Position numbers and translations under genes: made by a program | In this document: positions 8,317 to 16,902 of the stretch, piece by piece | How positions within the stretch are numbered: position 1 is the stretch's first letter | Layout: each line of letters begins with the position of its first letter | Notes under the pieces: model-generated | The model's database searches: none | What the model saw: only the letters and a program-made list of their open reading frames with translations | What the model was told of the DNA's origin: nothing | NCBI GenBank assembly: GCA_963828855.1 | Contig: CAWHGB010000002.1 | Span: 310,001-374,000, forward strand | DNA from: CAVVEQ01 sp963828855 | Lineage (GTDB): Bacteria > Chloroflexota > Anaerolineae > Anaerolineales > Anaerolineaceae | Direction: 5' to 3' | DNA length: 64,000 nt

Positions 8317-9338
8317 ATGCCTTCCATTGAAAATAAGGGAAAAATCATCGGTGGTCGGTACAAAATCCTGGATTTGGTCGGCCATGGGGGTATGGCGGAT
8401 ATATTCCTGGCATGGGATCAGACTCTGGAGCGTCAGGTTGCGATCAAAATTCTGGGAAATGATTATTCATATTGATGAATCATTCAAATCCGATTTATCT
8501 TCGAAGCCAAAGCTGCAGCAAATTTATCACACATCAATATCGTTACTGTTCATGATTTTGGATTTGAAGGAGAAAATCCATATCTTGTGATGGAGTACAT
8601 CCAGGGAACGGATATGAAATCGCTGATCCTGGAGCAGGGAAAATTACCTGTGCCGGATGCCTTGCCCTTGATCCTGCAAGCTTGCGCAGGAATTGGCTAC
8701 GCGCATCGCGCAGGCCTGGTTCATTGCGATGTGAAACCCCATAATCTGATAATCACCCGGGATAAACGCGCTGAAGGTCACAGATTTCGGGATAGCCCGG
8801 GTGCTTTCTTCGATAAATCCGGAAGAAACCAGTGATATGGTTTGGGGGTCGCCTTTATATTTCTCTCCGGAACAAGCTATCCGGGCTGGCACCTTCGCCA
8901 GCATCGGATGTATATTCTCTGGGAGTAGTGCTCTATGAAGCCCTCACAGGTCAGACGCCTTTCTATTCAGAGGATATCTCAGAACTGGCGATGATGCACC
9001 GCGAAAAAGCGCCTCTCCCTCCGCGATACCTTGATCCAGATATTCCTGAATCCCTCCAAAAGATTATTATGAGGGCACTCTCAAAAGATTCTTCTTCACG
9101 TTACCGAAACGGGGATCAATTCGGTCGAGTACTGCAATCTTTTTGTGATCAGGCAAAAATCTCGACACCATATTCAATTTATGCTGCTGATACCGAGATT
9201 TCAAATTGGGATTCGCAGCCAGCCAGTGAAATTGATTGGCGAACTATTGGTCTCGCATTCGTTACCCTCTTCCTAGTGAGTGGTTTGATCCCGTTATGGA
9301 TTTATATCATCCTTCGTTATGGTAATGTTTTTCAATAA
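8317..9338 (+). CDS. Tail-anchored Hanks-type Ser/Thr kinase, non-RD (frameshifted)
   Basis: About 335 residues. N-terminus GGRYKILDLVGHGGMADIFLAWD (glycine loop) and VAIKIL lysine; catalytic loop HCDVKPHNLII, in which the Arg of HRD is Cys (a non-RD kinase); VTDFGIARVLS follows in another frame, then SPASDVYSLGVVLYEALTGQTPF and the C-lobe. Residues near the end form one transmembrane helix (IGLAFVTLFLVSGLIPLWIY) with only about nine residues after it, so there is no outside sensor domain. Frame changes occur near 8455-8500, 8770 and 8870. Its TAA overlaps the ATG of rpe (TAATG). Its position before rpe and rpmB matches prkC in Bacillus. Confidence 0.85.
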
Positions 9339-10006
9339 TGAACCCTGAATCAACCCCAACAATCTCTGCTTCCATCCTTGCTGCCGATTTCAGGTACCTT
9401 GAAAGAGAAATTCAGGCCGCTGAATCAGCTGGGGTGAATAATATTCATGTCGATGTGATGGATGGCGTTTTCGTCCCCAACATTTCCTTGGGACCTTTGA
9501 TCGTCGAGACATGCCGTAAAGTAACGACATTGCCGCTTGATGTACACCTGATGATCATAAATCCTGAAAGATACATTGAGGCTTTTATCAAGCCGGGGCG
9601 GACAGGATCAGCATCCATATTGAGGAAAATCCCATAGCAAACGAAACCTTAAAAGGATTCGGGAATCGGGATGTAAAGCAGGCTTGGTGATCAATCCTGA
9701 GACATCGTTGGATGTGATCGAGGAGCAGTCTCGAGATTGCAGACTTTTTTTTCATCATGACAGTGCACCCTGGTTTCGGTGGTCAAAATTTCATGAGATG
9801 AGATCCTTGCGAAGATCTCCGCATTGAAGGAGACACTCAATTCACGTGGTATGGCAAAGTTAATTCAGGTGGACGGAGGCATCAATCCTAGACAGCGCCC
9901 GCGTGCTTTCAACGCTGGCGCAAGGGATTTCGTTGCCGGGAATTCGATCTTCAATCATCCCAAGGGCATTAAGGCAGGGGGTTATGGAACTTCGGGAGTC
10001 CATTAA
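9338..10006 (+). CDS. rpe: Ribulose-phosphate 3-epimerase (frameshifted)
   Basis: Interconverts ribulose 5-phosphate and xylulose 5-phosphate in the pentose phosphate pathway. The N-terminus ISASILAADFRYLEREIQ and VDVMDGVFVPNISLGP carry the family signature, including the catalytic Asp and metal-binding His/Asp positions; LDVHLMI is also intact. Further pieces GLVINPETSLDVIEE, MTVHPGFGGQ (about 9761-9788) and IQVDGGIN lie in other frames, so there are at least three indels between 9600 and 9830. The phosphate-binding end reads FVAGNSIF. The start overlaps the kinase stop by one base. Rho-independent terminator follows at 10012. Confidence 0.88.
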
Positions 10007-10011
10007 ATAAA

Positions 10012-10031
10012 AAAGCGGCTCTTGCCGCTTT
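10012..10031. terminator. Bidirectional terminator between rpe and rpmB
   Basis: AAAGCGGC-TCTT-GCCGCTTT forms an 8-bp stem with a 4-base loop, flanked by A-rich sequence on the left and TCTTTT on the right. It can end rightward rpe transcription and leftward rpmB transcription. Confidence 0.85.
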
Positions 10032-10048
10032 CTTTTGGCGATATCTCT

Positions 10049-10231
10049 TTACTCGCTCTTGGATAATGAGCGAATGCATTTTGCGCAGAGCGTCTTCTGG
10101 ACTTTGCGTCCCTGCACCATCATGGAAACTTTTTGAAGATTAGGGCGGAATTTACGATTGGTGGATCGGAGGGAGAAACTCCGGTTATGACCAAAGGTGG
10201 TTGTTTTTCCGCAATTTTCGCACTTTGCCAT
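10049..10231 (-). CDS. rpmB: 50S ribosomal protein L28, zinc-binding form
   Basis: About 60 residues: MAKCENCGKTTTFGHNRSFS, RKFRPNLQKVSMM and CAKCIRSLSKSE. The two CxxC pairs (CENC and CAKC) make this the zinc-binding (C+) form of L28. I use the ATG at 10229-10231, which has AGAGGA nine bases upstream, rather than a TTG two codons earlier. It lies alone on the minus strand, divergent from the Asp23/YloU gene and convergent with rpe. Intact. Confidence 0.95.
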   Translation of the reverse strand: MAKCENCGKTTTFGHNRSFSLRSTNRKFRPNLQKVSMMVQGRKVQKTLCAKCIRSLSKSE

Positions 10232-10350
10232 TGCCAAATATCCTCTCTTGCACTAAACTTAATCGCTTGTGACCTGATTTACCAGCAACGGCAGTTTACC
10301 ACACAACGTAACTTTTTTCAAGCAGCACCGTTTTATCACAAGGATAGAAA

Positions 10351-10708
10351 ATGGCTGAGATAAAAAAGTCCCTGGGAAATATCTATATGTCTCACTATGC
10401 GCTCGCGACCATTGCCAGTGAATCCGCTTTGGAATCCTATGGTGTGGTGGGGATAACCGGTAAGAATGTGATGAATGGAATTGCCAAGGTTCTGGTAAAA
10501 GATCCGACCCTTGGTGTGAATGTTGAATTATGAAAATGACAATCTGATCATTGATATTTACGTGATTATCGAATATGGGACTCGCGTCCAATCCGTTGCC
10601 AATAGCGTTTCAGAAAACATCAAATATCAGGTCGAAAAAGCCACCGGATTAACGGTTTCACAGGTGAATGTCCATGTTCGCGGTTTGAGGATCAGTTACA
10701 CGGATTAA
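10351..10708 (+). CDS. Asp23/Gls24-family protein, YloU-like (frameshifted)
   Basis: About 118 residues: MAEIKKSLGNIYMSHYALATIASESA, SYGVVGITGKNV, then, after a frame change near 10525, IDIYVIIEYGTRVQSVANSVSENIKYQVEKATG and SQVNVHVRGLRI. This is the DUF322 fold of Asp23/Gls24 alkaline-shock proteins, small cytoplasmic proteins linked to envelope stress. The order rpmB, yloU-like, fakA-like is the same as in Firmicutes. It ends 16 bp before the DAK2-domain gene and is likely co-transcribed with it. Confidence 0.88.
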
Positions 10709-10724
10709 TCTTCTCAGGAGTTTT

Positions 10725-12414
10725 ATGAACATGGCAGAAAATCCACAGGAACCCATCCAGGATGTACATTTCCAGGTAATTCGATCGATCGATGGGCAGG
10801 AATTTAAGTCTTTGGTGCAAGCCAGTCTCACCTGGCTGCGTACCAACCAACAGATGATCAATTCACTAAATGTTTTTCCCGTCCCGGATGGAGATACCGG
10901 GACGAATATGCTCTTGACGATGCAATCCGCCTATAACGAGATCGCCGAATCCACCGAAACCAGGATTGGTCCGATCGCTCACGATCTGGCACAAGGTGCT
11001 CTTCTTGGTGCCCGGGGTAACTCAGGAGTTATCCTTTCGCAGATCTGGCGTGGGTTCGCCCGTGCTTTGGATAATCTCGAAACCATGGACGCAGATCTTT
11101 TTGTCAAGGGAATGATCGAAGCAAAGAACACAGCCTATAAAGGCGTCGTTCGGCCTGTAGAAGGCACGATCCTCACCGTGGCGAAAGATGTCGCGACAGC
11201 CGCCGAGGAGGCAGCTTTTGAATCGAACGATCTGATGAAGGTTTTGGAAGCAGTCGTGGATGAGGCTAATGAATCCGTTCGGCGCACTCCCGATTTGCTC
11301 CCGATCCTGAAACAAGCAGGCGTCGTAGATTCAGGTGGGAAAGGGCTATATATCATCTTGGAGGGTATGTTGCGCTCGTCCAAAGGCTATTCGTTGGAGA
11401 CGCCTCTTGTGATGGTGCAGCCCCTGGAAGGGATGAACCTCCAAAACGTAAAAGAGAGCGTGGAAGAAGGTCAGGATTACGAGGTGGTGGTCGATTTCAA
11501 GCCGGAAGGCAACCTTGACCTCCATAATTTTTACGAAGGCTTAACGGAAATTGGAACTTCAATCCAGGTTGGTGAAGGTGATGGGATGTACGGATGCACA
11601 TCCACGTGGAAACCGATCGACGTTACGAGCCGATCGACTACACTATGAAATATGGAACCATCACCAAGGTGGCGATGGAAAACCTCGTTGAACAGATTGA
11701 GGGTAGCGATGGCATTTCTGGTAAAAGTCTGGAATTAATTGAAGTTCAACCAGGACAGATCGCTGTTGTGGCTATATCCCCCGGGCGATGGGATCTCCCG
11801 CATCTTTGCCAGCCTTGGTGCAGCTGCCATCGTTCAAGGCGGCCAGACAATGAACCCAAGCACCGAGGAAATCCTGCGCTCGTTCGAGAACTTGCCTACG
11901 GATAAGATCATCATTCTTCCAAATAATAAAAATATTATCCTCGCTGCACAATCCGCCGCCTCAATGACTGTTAAGATCGGTCAAGGTCATTCGGAGCAAG
12001 AATGTCCCCCAAGGTCTTTCCGCCATTCTGCGGCTCGACCCGATGGTGATTTCGATTCGATTGAAAAACAAATGGATGAATCGCTGACTGATATCGAGAC
12101 CGGTGAGATCACAACTGCCACCAGGACCGTCCAGATCAACGAGGTGGATGTGAAGGAAGGGGAAGTGATCGTCCTTCACAACGGCCAATTGATCAAATCT
12201 GCGACCAACGCTTGAAGATGCCTGTTTTGAATTCCTTAGAATGCTGCCGAGACCAAAGATCGCGAGCGAATCACCATTTTTTATGGATCGAACATCGAGC
12301 GACCCGAAAGTAAATGAGATCGCCGATCTGATCCGATCCAAATACCCAAAGCAGGAACTCGAAATTCACGAAGGCGGTCAACCGTATTATCAATTTATCA
12401 TATCTGTTGAATAA
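10725..12414 (+). CDS. fakA: DAK2-domain fatty acid kinase, FakA/YloV-like (frameshifted)
   Basis: About 560 residues. The N-terminal DAK2 (DhaL) ATP-binding domain is intact: NVFPVPDGDTGTNMLLTM holds the metal-ligand aspartates, and LGARGNSGVILSQIWRGFA and VDSGGKGLYIILEGML follow. The C-terminal part is split over four or more frames between 11600 and 12250 (GAAAIVQGGQTMNPS, DKIIILPNNKNI, SKVNEIADLIRSKYP, GGQPYYQFIISVE). In Firmicutes FakA phosphorylates fatty acids held by a DegV-family FakB protein; a degV gene follows directly, three bases after the stop. CAGGAG precedes the ATG. The role is inferred from family and neighbour. Confidence 0.88.
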
Positions 12415-12417
12415 CAG

Positions 12418-13266
12418 ATGAATTCCATCTGCATCGTCACAGATAGCGCTGCACAATTCCCAAATCCTGCTATTCCCCGGCAGGGAACTTGTTTATTATT
12501 TGGATTTACCATTGAAAATGCGGGAAAGCAGCAGGATGAAAATCGGGAAGTAAAAGTATCCACACCTCCACCCTCTTTCCAGGAAATCCCCGGCCAAAAA
12601 TCCTTCCCCCAACGCAGGAAAATACTTTCGCGAAATTGTTGACTATCCTTGAATGGGAAGTACAACGAAATCATAATCATCACCCTTATCAGGCTTTTAA
12701 ACCCTTCCTTTTCATGAAATCGAAAAAGCGGTTAAAAATTTCAATGGAAGTGCCCGAATTTTCTTGATTGATACACAAACGATTTCGACTGGCCAGGGTA
12801 TTCTTAGTGGAACAAGCTGCACGAAGCGGTACACTCAGGGATTCCAGTCGCTGAACTTGAGAGAGATATCCGTAAATCAATCCCTCATATTTTTAATATT
12901 CTCTGCACCCCTTCTTTGAATTATCTTTACCATGCTGGGATTATTGACCGCCGCAGGCGGTGGTCAGCGAATTTTACAATTTTTACCCGATATTCGTCTT
13001 GGAGGATGGAAAATTCACCCCGGTCAATAAAGTCCGTAATTATCACTCCGCCATCGAATCCTTTCAGGAATTCCTGGAGGAATTCGATAATCTCAAACAT
13101 ATTTCGTTTCTTCATGGTGGAGTACAGTCCCTCAACCGAAATTCGCTTTCTCAAGCAATTTTGCGATATCACTTTCCCGGATACGCCATTCAGCGAGCAT
13201 CAATTGAATCCCTATCTAACCACCATGTTCGGACCTGGATTCATGGGACTCTTCATTTCAGAATAA
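12418..13266 (+). CDS. DegV-family fatty-acid-binding protein, FakB-like (frameshifted)
   Basis: Starts MNSICIVTDSAAQFPN, the conserved DegV opening (the I-V-T-D-S motif). Other pieces: ARIFLIDTQTISTGQGILVEQAA, LYHAGIIDR, PIFVLEDGKFTPVNKVRNYHSA and the typical ending PYLTTMFGPGFMGLFI. Length about 280 residues, normal for the family. At least four indels lie between 12600 and 13200. In FakA/FakB systems this protein holds the fatty acid for phosphorylation. Its position right behind fakA strongly suggests a functional pair, feeding exogenous fatty acids into phospholipid synthesis. Confidence 0.85.
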
Positions 13267-13317
13267 ATTTGAACCTTCTAATGAATAATGAATTTTCTCC
13301 TACGGTAAAATTACCTT

Positions 13318-15813
13318 ATGCCTTCCCCAATTGATAATCTGCGTAAATTCCTCAATTTGGAGATAAAACGAAATTATGATAACCGCGCAATTGTTGGTGG
13401 CCTGGATAAGATCAATCCAGTCTGGCAGACAGGATGCACAACTCTATGACATTTCTCCGGAATCTCAGGAAGAAATTTCAAAACGCGTTCTAGCTTACTC
13501 CGATCTAGCCAATTGAAGAAAGACCCCAGGCAATCTCCGAAATGTTCGACCCTTCTGGACCAAATTCCAGCAGGAAATTTCCCCAAATGGGCAAGCGAGC
13601 CTAATACCGATCAAAAAAAACTGGAGAATCCTGCACAAGTAGTATCTGTGCTACCCAGCCAGGATCAATACGGCACCCAGCATGCAGGCTAACCTCAACG
13701 ATAAGTCATCTCTCCCCGACGCCGGGTTGAGATGCCCCCTTGACCGTTGTTCAAGGGGTTGGACCCGCAAAAGCCTCCATGTTCAAATCCATGGGATTGA
13801 ACACACTCGAAGATCTGCTCTACTTTTTCCCCCGGCGGTATGACGATTACTCTCAATTAAAACCGATCAATCGATTGACTGTCAAGGAAAATGTTACCAT
13901 CATCGCCACCGTACAGAGTGGCGCAACCTTCAAACGCGGAAAACCGCCCCGGGATATGACCGAGATCATTGTCAGCGATGGTACCAGCCCTCTGCGCTTG
14001 ATTTGGTGGAACCAGACCTGGCCTCTCCGGACTTACCGACCAGGGATGCAGGTGGTCATTGCCGGCAGGGTGGATCTCTTCCTGGGGCGCTTTGTCATCT
14101 CCAATCCTGATATCGAACAGATCGAACAGGAACATCTCCACACAAACCGGATCGTTCCGGTTTACCCGCTCACATCCGGGTTAACTCAAAAAGCGATCCG
14201 CAGATTGATGTTTGATACGGTGACATTCTGGGCTCCAAAGGTACCGGAATATCTTCCCGCAAATGTCAAAGACTCTGCAGGGATTGCCAATCTCGCAACT
14301 GCGCTGAAACAGATTCATTTCCCGGATAATTTGGATGACCTGCAAATCGCCCGGGAACGATTGGCCTTTGATGAGATCTTCCTTTTGCAAATTGGTGTTC
14401 TCCAGCAAAAACGCTGCCTGGCAATCCCTCACCTCTGAGAGTTTCTCTCTCCACCAGGAATCGGATAACTGAAATCATCTCCACTCTTACCCTTTGGGTT
14501 GACTTCTGCTCAAATCAAAGTGTATTTGAGCAGATCACCAGAGATCTGGATTCATCACATCCGATGAACAGACTTCTGCAGGGTGATGTCGGCTCCGGAA
14601 AAACGATCGTCGCAGGATTGGCAGCTGCAATCCTTGCTGAACATGATGCCCAGAGCGCTCTGCTAGCACCGACCAGCATTTTGGCAGTTCAGCATTTCAC
14701 ACGCTTACCCAAACTTCTAACTTCGGATGAAAATTCAGCATTTCCCATTCAAGACCGGATGAGATTCGTCTTCTTGATCGGGGATACTCCGGATGCTGAA
14801 AAAGCTGGAGATCCGCTCCCTGCTCGCCGAGGGAAAGATCAAAGCTCCTGATTGGTACACATGCTCTGCTAGAGGAACCTGTGATTTTTAACAATCTTCA
14901 CCTGGCGGTGATCGACGAGCAGCACCGCTTTGGTGTGGAGCAGCGCGCTATCCTGCGTAACAAGGGGAAAAATCCTCACCTTCTTGTCATGACCGCCACA
15001 CCCATCCCCCGTTCGCTTGCGCTTACTGTCTATGGTGACCTGGATGTATCGATCATGGACGAGATGCCGGTAGGTAGAAAACCGGTTGAAACACGGATCG
15101 TTTACCCTCTGGAACGAGAAGGCGCATATTCGTTTATCCGTTCACAGGTGGAAAATGGCAGGCAAGCATTCATTGTTTACCCGTTGATCGACCAGGGGGA
15201 TAACGAAGCATTTTTATCAGCAGTCAATGAATATCGAGCGGCTTCAAAAGGACATTTTCCCCGAATTGAAGTTGGGCTTGCTTCATGGCAGGCTTGCGGT
15301 CAGAAGAAAAAGACCGAGTCATGGAGCAGTTTCCGCAAAAATGAAATCCAGATCCTGGTGACAACAACCGTTATCGAAGTGGGAGTGGATATCCCAAACG
15401 CGACCGTTATGATGATCGAAGGTGCAAACCGCTTTGGTCTTGCCCAGCTTCATCAACTTCGCGGCAGGGTCGGACGGGGATCTGAGAATTCCTACTGCCT
15501 TCTGGTCCCCGATACTGAGGATGCAGATCGAAAATCAGCGTCTTTCAGTGATGGTTACCACGAATGATGGATTTATTCTCGCGGAAAAGGATCTCGAGCA
15601 GCGCGGTCCGGGTGAATTCCTGGGAACTCGGCAATCCGGTTACACTCCCTTACGAATGGCAAATCTTACCGATATCAGCTTGATCGAAAAAGCTCGCACT
15701 GAAGCTCAAAATATGTTTGAAGTGTGATCCTGAACTTATCCGATCCATCTTTGAAACCACTTCATCTGAAGGTACAATCATTTTGGTCACCCGGGAAAGG
15801 TGATATCAGTTAG
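13318..15813 (+). CDS. recG: ATP-dependent DNA helicase RecG with N-terminal extension (frameshifted)
   Basis: Branch-migration helicase for stalled forks and recombination. An N-terminal extension begins MPSPIDNLRKFLNLEIKRNY and DNRAIVGGLDKINPVW, as in Chloroflexi RecG. The wedge domain starts about 13740 (GVGPAKASMFKSMGLNTLEDLLYFFPRRY). Helicase motifs: Walker A GDVGSGKT at 14580, LAPTSILAVQHF, DEQH in IDEQHRFGVEQR, TATPIPRSLALT, LGLAQLHQLRGRVGRG. The end reads FWSPGKGDIS and TAG at 15811-15813. Breaks occur near 13430-13740, 14440-14560, 14850, 15290, 15530 and 15725. The stop lies within the ribosome site of coaD. Confidence 0.9.
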
Positions 15814-15821
15814 GAGGAAAC

Positions 15822-16362
15822 ATGGTCAGAGCTGTTTTTCCCGGCACATTTGACCCGATCCATTTCGGACATATCGATATCGCAACACGGGCATCCAATA
15901 TTTTTGACGAATTGATTGTCGCGGTCTATGACCGTCCACTTAAAAACCTACTTTTCATGCCCGACGATCGTATCCGAATGGTGGAGAAAGCATTTTCCGG
16001 AAACAGCAAGATCCAGGTGCAGGGCTACAGCGGATTGACCGTAGACTTTTGTAAGAAGATCGATGCACAGGTGATTGTTCGAGGTCTGCGAGTTTTTTCT
16101 GATTTTGAACATGAATTCCGCATGGCCTTTGCCAATCACCGCCTTGCTGCGGATATTGAAGTGATTGCTCTGATCACCAGCGAAGAACATTCCTTCTTAT
16201 CATCCACAACCGTGCGTGAGATCGCTGCCCTTGGGCGGGGATATCAGCAGTATGGTTCCAGCGTTCATCCAGACAGCGCTTAAAGAAAAATTCTCGGAAT
16301 TTGGTGATTCCAGGAATGATCTGCCAATCACTTCTCTTCAGGGATTAATACGCTATAATTAA
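15822..16362 (+). CDS. coaD: Phosphopantetheine adenylyltransferase (frameshifted at the end)
   Basis: Adenylates 4'-phosphopantetheine to dephospho-CoA, the fourth step of CoA synthesis. MVRAVFPGTFDPIHFGHIDIATRA carries the nucleotidyltransferase HxGH motif (HFGH). IVRGLRVFSDFEHEF and the second motif SSTTVREIAALG are present. A frame change near 16235 is needed to read GDISSMVPAFIQTALKEKF and the stop at 16360-16362; composite length of about 180 residues is slightly longer than usual because of a tail. TTAGGAGGAAAC precedes the ATG and overlaps the recG stop. Confidence 0.93.
16354..16359 (+). promoter_or_regulatory. Candidate -10 element for the coiled-coil protein gene
   Basis: A perfect TATAAT at the very end of coaD, predicting transcription from about 16366 and a 50-base leader that contains GAGGAG eight bases before the ATG at 16417. 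No clear -35 box, so only moderately likely. Confidence 0.35.
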
Positions 16363-16416
16363 TTTGGCGTATTTATTGCATCCTTCATCCTTAAGTTCGA
16401 TTTTGAGGAGATTTCG

Positions 16417-16890
16417 ATGGATATCCTGCATCTTGTAGATCGGCTTGAAGAGCTTTTCGATGAAAGCCGTCCAATTTGGTTCACCCACAGCGTGATGATC
16501 GATGAGGATAAAATCCTGGATTTGATCGATCAAATGAGGGTATCCATTCCTGAAGAGATCAAGAAATCCCAGCAGCTCCTGGCACAGAGCGACCGCATCA
16601 TCGCCAAAGCCAAGGAGGAAGCCGCGAATATTGTTTCCATGTCTAAGGAGAAAAGCGACGAGCTCATCCAGCATGATGCCATCGTTCTGGCAGCGCAGGC
16701 TCGGGCTGATCAGATCGTCGCCCAGGCTCGCAACGAAGCAGAGAATATCCGAAAGGACGCGGACATGTACTCCCTGGAGAGTCTGACGCGCCTTGAAATG
16801 GAGATTGACCGTACCTTGAATCAGGTTCGCAATGGCATCCAGGTTCTTCAATCCGAAAAGAAACCGGCATCGCCCCCCACCCCCCACTGA
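16417..16890 (+). CDS. Coiled-coil protein, F-type ATPase subunit b-like/DivIVA-like
   Basis: A 157-residue hydrophilic protein with no membrane segment. Residues 25-135 are a long predicted coiled coil rich in Ala, Gln, Glu and Arg (EEIKKSQQLLAQSDRIIAKA, AQARADQIVAQARNEAEN). Residues 1-24 (MDILHLVDRLEELFDES) form a separate amphipathic helix. I recognise a conserved Chloroflexi-type protein but no defined function; resemblance to ATP synthase b or DivIVA may just be coiled-coil composition. It follows coaD and ends 12 bp before the convergent end of lon. Reading frame intact. Confidence 0.75.
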   Translation: MDILHLVDRLEELFDESRPIWFTHSVMIDEDKILDLIDQMRVSIPEEIKKSQQLLAQSDRIIAKAKEEAANIVSMSKEKSDELIQHDAIVLAAQARADQIVAQARNEAENIRKDADMYSLESLTRLEMEIDRTLNQVRNGIQVLQSEKKPASPPTPH

Positions 16891-16902
16891 AAAACCAGCC
16901 GT

